6,247 nt of DNA. Source: Bacteroidota bacterium (lineage in GTDB: Bacteria; Bacteroidota; Bacteroidia; 2-12-FULL-35-15). The notes beneath the pieces are model-generated. The model did not search any database. It had not been told where the DNA came from and worked only from the letters and a program-made list of their open reading frames with translations. Within the stretch, counting starts at the first letter, position 1. The number at the start of each line of letters is the position of its first letter. This document shows positions 1 to 5,311 of this stretch, one piece after another. Where the stretch lies: contig JAIOQD010000595.1 of assembly GCA_021413595.1 (NCBI GenBank), forward strand, positions 1 through 6,247, in the 5' to 3' direction. Both the position numbers and the translations under genes were made by a program.

Positions 1-444
1 GCGGAGATAAACGATGATGAAATTGGATTCGAGTTATTAAAATCTGAAAGTATTGGAGAGCTCAAAATTGGTTTAAACACTTTAAAAACCAAGGAATTAA
101 TTGGCGAACCAGTAGAAAGATCAAAAGCCGAAAAATGGGAAGCCGATGGCGAAATACATCAAAATTGGTTATATACAAAGGATGGTATTACTTTGGAAAT
201 GATAGGCGAGGGCGAGCAATTGATAAATTCGATCTCTATAATTGCTCCTTGTAAATTTAAAACAAAAAAGCAGATAGGAATTGGCAGTTCAAAGGAGGAC
301 GTGTTAAAGGCTTATAATATAGCAATAGACGGTTCATCAGGCGAATCTGATAATATTATAGTAGGGACAGTATATGGTGGGCTTATGTTTAATTTTGAGA
401 ACGAAAAAGTAACCAGCGTTTTTATTGGATCGAGTGCAGAATAA
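1..444 (+). CDS. 3' part of a hypothetical protein with two internal repeats
   Basis: The reading frame is open from the first base to a TAA at 442-444, giving 147 residues; the start lies left of the window. A TTG at 193 could be read as a start but is internal, because the frame continues upstream with good coding character. Two related halves are visible, at roughly residues 18-83 and 88-147. Each begins with an I-x-[IL]-G-[LI] turn followed by a helix (GLNTLKTKELIGEP and GIGSSKEDVLKAYN) and ends with a strand pair around a glycine turn (KDGITLEM and YGGLMFNF). The 'G-[ST]xx-x-[ED]-[LV]-[LK]' turn-helix followed by strands recalls small two-layer folds such as BamE/SmpA, but that is only a resemblance and no function is assigned. 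No signal peptide can be judged because the N-terminus is missing. The gene converges with the ssb pair and shares a terminator region with it. Confidence 0.75.
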   Translation, partial: AEINDDEIGFELLKSESIGELKIGLNTLKTKELIGEPVERSKAEKWEADGEIHQNWLYTKDGITLEMIGEGEQLINSISIIAPCKFKTKKQIGIGSSKEDVLKAYNIAIDGSSGESDNIIVGTVYGGLMFNFENEKVTSVFIGSSAE

Positions 445-446
445 AA

Positions 447-464
447 AAGGGATTGCCATCCCTT
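447..464. terminator. Hairpin between convergent genes, first of two
   Basis: AAGGGAT (447-453) pairs perfectly with ATCCCTT (458-464) around a TGCC loop, 2 bp after the stop of the + strand gene. On the - strand the hairpin is followed by a run of six T, so it would serve as a second terminator for the ssb transcript. On the + strand it is followed by A-rich sequence, so it is weaker in that direction. Confidence 0.5.
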
Positions 465-471
465 AAATAAA

Positions 472-500
472 AAAGCCCCCGATTTTTTTTCGGGGGCTTT
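472..500. terminator. Strong intrinsic terminator shared by convergent genes
   Basis: A perfect 10-bp stem (AAAGCCCCCG at 472-481 with CGGGGGCTTT at 491-500) closes a 9-base loop of A plus eight T. Read on the - strand it lies 20 bp after the ssb stop codon and is followed by TTTTATTT, a classic U-tract. Read on the + strand the stem ends in CTTT and the tail is less T-rich, so it probably works best for the ssb operon and also helps end the + strand gene. Confidence 0.88.
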
Positions 501-519
501 CAAAAATAATTTAGTTTTT

Positions 520-858
520 TTATTCTTTCCCACCCAAAATTAGTACTTCATTCACTTCAATTTCGGTAACATAACGCTTTACGCCTTCCTTATCGGTATA
601 ATTACGATTGATCAGTTTTCCATCGATGGCAACCTCGCTGCCTTTTTTCAAATATTTCTCGATGATATCAGCTGTTTTGCCCCAGGCAATGAGGTTATGC
701 CATTGTGTTTCTTTTACGAGCTCCCCCTTCGCGTTTTTATACGATTCATTGGTGGCAATGCTCATTTTTGCCAGTTTTCTTCCACTCTCTAAGGTTTTGA
801 TCTCCGGAGCTATTCCTAAGTTACCAATCAATTGTACTTTGTTACGTAATGCATTCAT
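520..858 (-). CDS. ssb: Single-stranded DNA-binding protein, short form (second ssb copy)
   Basis: This 112-residue protein is a bacterial SSB and consists of little more than one OB fold. The opening MNALRNKVQLIGNLG matches the first strand typical of the family. The ETQWHNLIAWGKTADIIEKYLKKG stretch (about residues 50-73) carries the conserved W-H-x-[LV]-x-x-[WF] core and the helix that caps the barrel. EVAIDGKLINRNYTDKEGVKRYVTEI follows as the last strands. SSBs coat and protect single-stranded DNA in replication, recombination and repair. The disordered linker and acidic tip (DDDIPF-like) that recruits partners in E. coli SSB is absent: the protein ends in LILGGKE. It lies 58 bp downstream of a near-identical ssb with only A/T-rich sequence between and no visible promoter, so the two are probably cotranscribed. 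Confidence 0.93.
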   Translation of the reverse strand: MNALRNKVQLIGNLGIAPEIKTLESGRKLAKMSIATNESYKNAKGELVKETQWHNLIAWGKTADIIEKYLKKGSEVAIDGKLINRNYTDKEGVKRYVTEIEVNEVLILGGKE

Positions 859-916
859 AGTTTTTTTTTTAAAATTATTTTTATTTTTTTTTGATTTTAT
901 TTTTTGCGAATTTTAA

Positions 917-1261
917 TTACTGTGCTTTGTTTCCTCCAATTAGAAGTACTTCATTTACCTGAATTTCGGTGATATAACGCTTTACGCCTTCCTTATCGGT
1001 ATAATTACGATTGATCAGTTTTCCATCAATGGCAACCTCAGTGCCTTTTTTTAGATATTTCTCGATGATATCTACGGTTTTACCCCATGCAATAAGGTTA
1101 TGCCATTGCGTTTCTTTTACAAGTTCGCCTTTCGCGTTTTTATACGATTCATGTGTGGCAATGCTCAATTTTGCCAATTTTTTTCCTCCTTGTAATGTTT
1201 TGATCTCCGGAGCCATTCCTAAGTTACCAATCAATTGTACTTTGTTACGTAATGCATTCAT
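917..1261 (-). CDS. ssb: Single-stranded DNA-binding protein, short form (first ssb copy)
   Basis: This 114-residue OB-fold SSB is the paralog of the copy at 520-858. The two align without gaps over 110 positions with 12 differences, mostly conservative (I16M, M32L, A63V, S74T, V97I). The start is taken at the ATG at 1261, giving MNALRNKV as in the paralog. The frame stays open upstream to a TTG at 1459, which would add 66 residues. That extension is rejected because it has no SSB similarity and a promoter-like site lies inside it. The C-terminus (LLIGGNKAQ) is short and slightly basic, without the acidic partner-binding tip. No Shine-Dalgarno is seen in the A-rich leader, as is usual in Bacteroidota. 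Because an SSB without the tip is unlikely to replace the main replicative SSB alone, this may be an auxiliary pair, but short SSBs are not rare in the phylum. Confidence 0.93.
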   Translation of the reverse strand: MNALRNKVQLIGNLGMAPEIKTLQGGKKLAKLSIATHESYKNAKGELVKETQWHNLIAWGKTVDIIEKYLKKGTEVAIDGKLINRNYTDKEGVKRYITEIQVNEVLLIGGNKAQ

Positions 1262-1339
1262 GGTTTTTTGTTTTTTTAATTTGTTAATACTGTTTGTGAT
1301 ATCATTATCAATAAAACTGTTTGTTGTTTTTTGACGATG

Positions 1340-1347
1340 CAAAGGTG
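1340..1347 (-). promoter_or_regulatory. Possible -7 promoter element of the ssb operon
   Basis: On the - strand the sequence reads CACCTTTG followed by CATCG, close to the Bacteroidota -7 consensus TAnnTTTG. Transcription would begin near 1335 and leave a leader of about 75 bases before the ATG at 1261. No clear TTG lies at the -33 distance, so support is partial. If real, it excludes translation from the upstream TTG at 1459. Confidence 0.35.
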
Positions 1348-1461
1348 TGGAGATCTGCATTTCTGATTCGGTTACTAAGTATTTATATACGGATATACCT
1401 GTTTGTAAGCGTTTGTAGTCGAATAAAATTTCTCGCGAATGGTCCTGTATTCTATGCAAAA

Positions 1462-1621
1462 TAAGGGAAGTAGTATAGATCTGCGAAATGAATAGACCAG
1501 GTTGTTAAAACAGTGATTTTATTGCAATTTAATTTGCTTTATATTTTTAGTGGGAAAACATAATTGGTAAAGAGGGGATTTACTGGTTGAAAGTTTGATA
1601 AAAAGAGCAACAAAATAAGAG
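1462..1621. other. Non-coding AT-rich spacer
   Basis: Both strands carry frequent stop codons and no reading frame with coding character. I see no RNA gene, clear promoter or terminator here. It separates the ssb leader from the MITE-like element. Confidence 0.5.
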
Positions 1622-1909
1622 CCTGTTTAAATTTAAATTACATATTTTGCTATTGAATGCGTTCCTCCATTGGTGGTTTCTTTGAACGTAGCTCCGGTTA
1701 TGTCATCCCGAACTTTTGTGACCTGTTCTTCGCAGTAGAAGGGGTCTTGTTATTATAAAAGACATTGCTAAAATCACAACAAGATCCCTCTTGGCGAAAA
1801 AGCCAATCGGGATGACATCGCCTATAAATGTGGTCCTTATTCACAATTTAAAGATTATTTAGAAATTAAAAGTAATGATAGAATAAATTTTGAATAAATT
1901 TTAAACAGG
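1622..1909. mobile_element. MITE-like element with terminal inverted repeats, 288 bp
   Basis: The ends are a perfect 10-bp inverted repeat, CCTGTTTAAA (1622-1631) and TTTAAACAGG (1900-1909). The similarity continues inward for about eight bases as an A/T-rich match with one base inserted. No open frame of transposase size lies inside, so it is non-autonomous, or the remnant of a deleted insertion sequence. I cannot see a target-site duplication in the flanks (AAGAG on the left, TTTTAAAT on the right), which leaves the exact borders open. It encloses a second, unrelated inverted repeat at 1700-1818. The insertion sequence family is not recognised. Confidence 0.5.
1700..1818. repeat. Inverted repeat with GTCATCCCGA tips, inside the MITE-like element
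   Basis: The outer arms ATGTCATCCCGA (1700-1711) and TCGGGATGACAT (1807-1818) are perfect 12-bp complements. Inner arms follow: AGGGGTCTTGTT (1740-1751) against AACAAGATCCCT (1778-1789), 11 of 12 matching, with the mismatch a G-U pair in RNA. The transcript could form a long interrupted hairpin with a loop of about 26 bases. This type of intergenic element (GTCATYYCGA tips, AAGATCCC inner part) is one I associate with many Bacteroidota genomes, but the copy number in this genome cannot be known from the window. It codes for nothing evident. Confidence 0.7.
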
Positions 1910-2047
1910 TTTTAAATCTTAATAATTTTTTATTCAAAAAAACAATGATTCAAAATCCCTTTTATTGTCATGAAAGCCTTCCCTGGTTGATTAGTGTGTG
2001 TCCGAGATTTTCTGCCGAATATTTTGTTTATATTGGATAGCACAACT

Positions 2048-2071
2048 ATAATTAAATTATTTTTATAATTT
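2048..2071 (+). promoter_or_regulatory. AT-rich overlapping dyads upstream of the sigma-factor operon
   Basis: Two overlapping inverted repeats lie just before the putative -7 box: ATAATT-A-AATTAT (2048-2060), and AAATTAT-TTTT-ATAATTT (2054-2060 with 2065-2071). They cover the place where a -33 element would lie, so they could be an operator or an UP-like element. AT-rich DNA gives such dyads by chance fairly often, so support is modest. Confidence 0.3.
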
Positions 2072-2076
2072 CTGTG

Positions 2077-2084
2077 TCTTTTTG
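2077..2084 (+). promoter_or_regulatory. Possible -7 element of the sigma-factor operon
   Basis: TCTTTTTG matches the Bacteroidota -7 consensus TAnnTTTG at all but the second base. Transcription would start near 2090, about 30 bases before the ATG at 2119. No TTG is found at the -33 distance. An ECF-type promoter read by the operon's own sigma factor is an alternative that cannot be recognised by eye. If this site is used, translation cannot begin at the in-frame ATG at 2074. Confidence 0.3.
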
Positions 2085-2118
2085 CCATCCTCTGTATTAT
2101 GGTAGTAAAGGATGCAAA

Positions 2119-2706
2119 ATGATAATTACAATTAATATGAAAGCAACAACCGCCAATCACCAAAGCACGGAGCAAATTAACGCAGGAATGGAGTTGGTGA
2201 AAGCAGCTCAGAATGATCCCCGTTGTTTTGAGCCCTTGTATACATTCTATTATAAAAGAATAGTATCCTATATCTATCATCGGATCGAAAGCAAGGAAGA
2301 AGCTTTTGAAATAACCGCACAGGTATTTTACAAAGCACTGGATAATCTTCCTAAATATAAGGCGCAAGGGGTACCTTTTTCAGCATGGTTGTTTCGTATT
2401 GCCAGCAATGAACTTAATCAGATCTTCCGGAAAAATAAATCGGTGCGGATTGTTGATCTTGACACTGGAGGGACCTTGGATCTTATGGTCTCGCTTGAAG
2501 AAGCAAAATCCGAGCAGCAGGATGAGCAACTATTTGCAGTTTTAAATCAACTGGAAGAAGCCGAAATGGAATTGATCGATATGCGTTTTTTTGAAAAACG
2601 TTCTTTCAAGGAGATAGCTGATATCATTGGAATGAATGAGAGTGCCTGCAAAATTAAAGTGTATCGTATATTGGAAAAATTAAAAAAGAAACTAATCAAA
2701 ATATAA
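2119..2706 (+). CDS. ECF-type RNA polymerase sigma factor
   Basis: This 195-residue protein has the two-domain layout of sigma-70 family ECF factors and would direct RNA polymerase to a small regulon. Region 2 spans about residues 24-105: a first helix around ELVKAAQNDPRCFEPLYTFYY, then EEAFEITAQVFYKALDNL, which replaces the usual D-A-E-D-L-x-Q-E-x-F motif, then the promoter-melting and -10 segment FSAWLFRIASNELNQIFRK. Region 4 spans about 137-190, with the helix-turn-helix SFKEIADIIGMNESACKIKVYRILEKL. The ATG at 2119 is chosen because AAAGGA lies six bases upstream. An ATG at 2074 would add 15 residues unlike the family and lie before the putative start of transcription; an ATG at 2137 is also possible. 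It is the first gene of a three-gene operon. The usual FecR/TonB-transporter partners are absent. Confidence 0.9.
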   Translation: MIITINMKATTANHQSTEQINAGMELVKAAQNDPRCFEPLYTFYYKRIVSYIYHRIESKEEAFEITAQVFYKALDNLPKYKAQGVPFSAWLFRIASNELNQIFRKNKSVRIVDLDTGGTLDLMVSLEEAKSEQQDEQLFAVLNQLEEAEMELIDMRFFEKRSFKEIADIIGMNESACKIKVYRILEKLKKKLIKI

Positions 2707-2710
2707 ACAC

Positions 2711-4309
2711 ATGGATAAGTTAAAATTTAAAAAAGATCGTGAAAAGCTTTCCGATCAGGAAATCGGGCAACATATGAATTTTGATAAATTCATCTCTGGA
2801 TATGCCCCTGTTAAAAGCTGGTTTCCTAAAGGGACCCAATTTTATTCGCTCATTGCCGCTGTAGCTGTTGTTTTGGTTGCAGCAGTATATCTGGTTTTTC
2901 GTTCCGATAAAAATGAAAGTGCGGTATCTATTAAGCCCTTCATTGATCCACCCACACTATCAATGAACATTAGTTCAGCGGTTTTTGAAGGGAATAATCA
3001 GTATGATACCACTTTTGTTTACAAAACAGGAACCCTTATCCATGTGCCTGCATCAGCTTTTGTGGATGAGAAAGGTAATGATATCAATGGCGAGGTGGAA
3101 ATTAAGTTTCGCGAGTTTCATGACCCTATTGATATTATGCTGAGTGGAATACCTATGCATTATGATTCAGCAGGAATGCAATATCAGTTGGAATCTGCCG
3201 GGATGTTTGAGGTAATGGCTTACCAGCAAGGGCAGCCATTGCAATTAAAACCCGGAAAAGAAATTTCTGTAAATATGGTATCGCCTACAAACAATGGAAA
3301 CGATTATAATATTTATTACCTTGATACCAATAAAAGGCAATGGAATTACATTTCTGAGAATACAGAAAGCAATAATACTTGTGTACCTCTATTTGAAAGA
3401 AACCCTGCGTATGCAAAAGAATTTGAATCCAATACTGTTTTCGAAAAATTAAATAAACCTGTGCTTCCTAAAAAAGAGGATCCTAATGCCTATAACTTTA
3501 TCATTGACGTTAAAAGGACTGAATTTCCGGAGTTGACAGTTTACAAAGGTTTAAAATTTGAGCCGGTAGAGAGCAAAAAGAAATTTCATACTAAGCTTGC
3601 TCTTAAAACTTGGGATGATGTGGTAATAGAAAGAGAAAATGATAGCGAGCATTATATTATTACATTTAGCTCCGAAAAGGAATCGCATAGTATTAAAGTA
3701 AGACCTGTTGTAGATGCGAAAAATTATGCCGAAACTATGAAGGATCATGAGAGAAGACAAAAGCAATATGAAGTTTCGTTGGCACTTAGAAAAAAATATG
3801 CAAATGAAAAAAGAGATTCGCTTTACAGAATCAGAAGTGTTTTAAGCGGGACAGCCTTAAGAGGTAACCTGAACGAGCGGTTTAATAATTTTATTGATGA
3901 TAGCTTTACAGAAACTTCAAAGGACTTGCTTGTTTATAGGACTTTTAGCATCAGCAGACTTGGTATCTGGAACAGTGACAGACCATGTAAATTTGTTAGT
4001 GGCGCTGATTTTAATCATACTGCACAATTTACATCCCTTAAGAATGAAGCCTTAATGTTGAAAAGTGTTTACCTTGTAAAGCGTGATATAAACAGCCTTT
4101 ACCCTGTTCAGGAGCAGAATTTTAATCGCTTTCCTTTTGCAAGTACTGTGGATATAATTATTGGAATCGGGTATAATGACGAATTGTATTATATTAAAGA
4201 CGAAGATCTGAAACAAATAGATCCCGGCAAAAAAGAGATTTTATTTAAAATGAAAGAAATAGGTGGCGTGTCAAGTTCAGTCGGTTTAAAACAACTCCTT
4301 AAAATTTAA
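2711..4309 (+). CDS. Single-pass membrane protein with large periplasmic part; candidate anti-sigma factor
   Basis: The start lies 4 bp after the sigma-factor stop, so translation is probably coupled. The 532-residue protein has about 43 charged cytoplasmic residues, one membrane helix (residues 44-63) with no cleavage site, and about 470 residues outside the inner membrane. Residues about 83-215 look like a beta-sandwich. They hold GTLIHVPASAFVDEKGNDI, then EVEIKFREFHDPIDIMLSGI and ESAGMFEVMAYQQGQPLQL, a pattern I recall from uncharacterised Bacteroidota proteins and reminiscent of ZU5-type domains. Residues about 260-330 form a second region (FPELTVYKG, W301). A charged, probably coiled-coil helix follows at 338-375. 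The C-terminal part contains FSISRLGIWNSDRPCKF (412-428). The topology and position fit an anti-sigma factor or sensor controlling the sigma factor upstream, but no known anti-sigma domain (FecR, zinc-binding ZAS) is visible. Function is therefore inferred from context only. Confidence 0.85.
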   Translation: MDKLKFKKDREKLSDQEIGQHMNFDKFISGYAPVKSWFPKGTQFYSLIAAVAVVLVAAVYLVFRSDKNESAVSIKPFIDPPTLSMNISSAVFEGNNQYDTTFVYKTGTLIHVPASAFVDEKGNDINGEVEIKFREFHDPIDIMLSGIPMHYDSAGMQYQLESAGMFEVMAYQQGQPLQLKPGKEISVNMVSPTNNGNDYNIYYLDTNKRQWNYISENTESNNTCVPLFERNPAYAKEFESNTVFEKLNKPVLPKKEDPNAYNFIIDVKRTEFPELTVYKGLKFEPVESKKKFHTKLALKTWDDVVIERENDSEHYIITFSSEKESHSIKVRPVVDAKNYAETMKDHERRQKQYEVSLALRKKYANEKRDSLYRIRSVLSGTALRGNLNERFNNFIDDSFTETSKDLLVYRTFSISRLGIWNSDRPCKFVSGADFNHTAQFTSLKNEALMLKSVYLVKRDINSLYPVQEQNFNRFPFASTVDIIIGIGYNDELYYIKDEDLKQIDPGKKEILFKMKEIGGVSSSVGLKQLLKI

Positions 4310-4314
4310 CGAAT

Positions 4315-5055
4315 ATGATCGGTCGTGTATTACTTCTATTGTTTATTACCACGTTTTGCAGGGCTCAAGAGCCTGGCAAAACGCTGGTTTTTAAAGCACG
4401 TGCTCCAGCCACCGAATGTTCCATTATATGCAAGGAGAATTTTTTTTGGCTGGAAACTCAAAATCCGGTTCAGATCAAAGTAAAGGCTGCACGGAACATT
4501 AAAACAAAGGTAGAGGTGACGGGTGGAAAGATAGTGTCAGTTAAAGATGATATCTATTACTTACTTTTTACAAGACCCGGCACGGCTGTTATATCAGTTT
4601 ACCAGACCACTATGTATGGCCGTGAACTTGTAGCCACTAAAGCGCTACCAATCAAAAATCCTGATATTTATTTTTTGGATATAAAACTCGATTCTGTATC
4701 TAAGTTCTTCAGGCTGCGGGGTGCCAATGTTTATGCTTATTCTCACTATTATAAAAAGAGAATGGATATTGTTTCGTTTGAAATGTATTACATAGCTGAT
4801 ACAACCAGAAAAATCCAAAAAAAAATGCCCCCTGTTCGCATGAAATCAGATACTTGTATGATCACAGCAGAGATGAAAAAATACCTGCTTAATTTTCAAC
4901 CAAAATATAATTCGATCTACCTGCACAATATCGTTTGTCGTGTTCCCGATGGCAGCAAACGGGTATTAGATCCGATACAACTTAATGTAGAAGTGGATAC
5001 TACTAACAAGGAAAAATTAAGTCTGATGTATTCGGTTAAACGAAAGATCTTGTAA
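4315..5055 (+). CDS. Exported protein with GldM/PorM C-terminal-like pattern
   Basis: The gene follows its neighbour by 5 bp as the third gene of the operon. The 246-residue protein starts with a signal peptide: R4, the hydrophobic run VLLLLFITTF, and likely cleavage by signal peptidase I after CRA (residues 15-17). C15 is not in a lipobox. The mature part looks like two Ig-like beta domains. The segment FFWLETQNPVQIKVKA, then VEVTGGKIV, YYLLFTRPGTAVISVY, ALPIKNPDIYF, a gap, and NVYAYSHYYKKRMDIVSFEMYY resembles the C-terminal periplasmic domains of GldM/PorM: NP-[IV]-x-[IV]-x-V, an ending 'P-x-P', then a domain closing with V-x-S-F. GldM itself is longer and has an N-terminal membrane helix, so this is at most a stand-alone relative. 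The resemblance was judged by eye and the role is not established. It may be the periplasmic partner of the membrane protein encoded before it. Confidence 0.8.
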   Translation: MIGRVLLLLFITTFCRAQEPGKTLVFKARAPATECSIICKENFFWLETQNPVQIKVKAARNIKTKVEVTGGKIVSVKDDIYYLLFTRPGTAVISVYQTTMYGRELVATKALPIKNPDIYFLDIKLDSVSKFFRLRGANVYAYSHYYKKRMDIVSFEMYYIADTTRKIQKKMPPVRMKSDTCMITAEMKKYLLNFQPKYNSIYLHNIVCRVPDGSKRVLDPIQLNVEVDTTNKEKLSLMYSVKRKIL

Positions 5056-5081
5056 TGCTAACACATAAATTTAATGTCTAA

Positions 5082-5256
5082 GCGCATGGTCATTTCGAGA
5101 TTTCGAGAAACGCGGGAGGCTATAATGGATACAACCCGATAATTTTTTTTTGTCATTAGTTCTAAAAAGCACATCGGTGCATCAACAATTAGCAATCGGC
5201 AAATCAGCATATCAACACAACCGCACATTTCTCGACATCTCGAAATGACCAAGCGC
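5082..5256. repeat. Long inverted repeat with GTCATTTCGA tips between convergent genes
   Basis: The 29-base arms at 5082-5110 and 5228-5256 are complementary at 27 positions. The inner 23 bases of each arm have a single mismatch; the left arm begins GCGCATGGTCATTTCGAG and ends TTTCGAGAAA. The arms enclose 117 bases containing a run of nine T (5143-5151) and a degenerate octamer repeat (5172-5225). No protein frame of substance is present. The element lies 26 bp after the operon stop and 55 bp from the stop of the M23 gene. It is the main structure between two converging transcripts, and its hairpin may help end both, although no T-tract follows either arm. Tips of the form GTCATYYCGA link it to the repeat at 1700-1818. 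Confidence 0.8.
5172..5225. repeat. Degenerate octamer tandem repeat, about seven units
   Basis: The units read CATCGGTG, CATCAACA, ATTAGCA, ATCGGCA, AATCAGCA, TATCAACA and CAACCGCA. The consensus is NATCRRCA, with two units one base short. It lies wholly within the loop of the inverted repeat at 5082-5256. Similar octamer strings between inverted arms are something I recall from other Bacteroidota intergenic regions. The units are too diverged and too short to be CRISPR repeats. Confidence 0.6.
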
Positions 5257-5311
5257 GCAGTAATGTCGAGAATTGAGGCTGATTATCTTAACGAATTAAG
5301 GTATATGAAAT

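Noticed and set aside
312..533. Frame of 73 residues on the - strand
   Set aside because: It runs through the terminator and opposite a clear + strand coding frame.
608..1334. Two + strand frames of about 100 residues opposite the ssb genes (608-916 and 1011-1334)
   Set aside because: They are antisense shadows and resemble each other only because the ssb genes are duplicated.
1371..1410. Near-palindrome TATATACGGATATA in the ssb leader as an operator
   Set aside because: The dyad is short and imperfect, in AT-rich sequence, and lies upstream of only a tentative promoter.
1262..1459. N-terminal extension of 66 residues on the first ssb copy, from a TTG at 1459
   Set aside because: The extension has no SSB similarity, starts at a rare codon and contains a promoter-like site; the paralog starts at the equivalent ATG.
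1633..1752. Short - strand frame of about 38 codons in the left half of the MITE-like element, containing ITGATFKETTNGG
   Set aside because: It is short, has no start context and is formed largely by the hairpin arm; it may be an old gene remnant but cannot be supported.
1930..2367. Frame of 145 residues on the - strand over the sigma-factor promoter and region 2
   Set aside because: It overlaps a well-supported ECF sigma gene antisense and its translation matches nothing I recognise.
3551..3766. Frame of 71 residues on the - strand inside the membrane-protein gene
   Set aside because: It is antisense to a continuous 532-residue frame and has no family features.
5113..5151. Intrinsic terminator from CGGG (5113-5116) and CCCG (5135-5138) followed by a run of nine T
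   Set aside because: The stem is only 4 bp with an 18-base loop, too weak to call without transcript data.
5172..5225. CRISPR array
   Set aside because: Units are only 7-8 bases long with no spacers between them, and no cas gene is near.
5058..5252. Frame of 64 residues on the - strand between the convergent genes
   Set aside because: It lies within the inverted repeat and its octamer loop, so its apparent hydrophobic stretch comes from the repeat and not from coding selection.
5287..5300. CTTAA-CGAA-TTAAG hairpin downstream of the M23 stop
   Set aside because: It is a 5-bp stem of mostly A/T pairs with no T-tract on either side.
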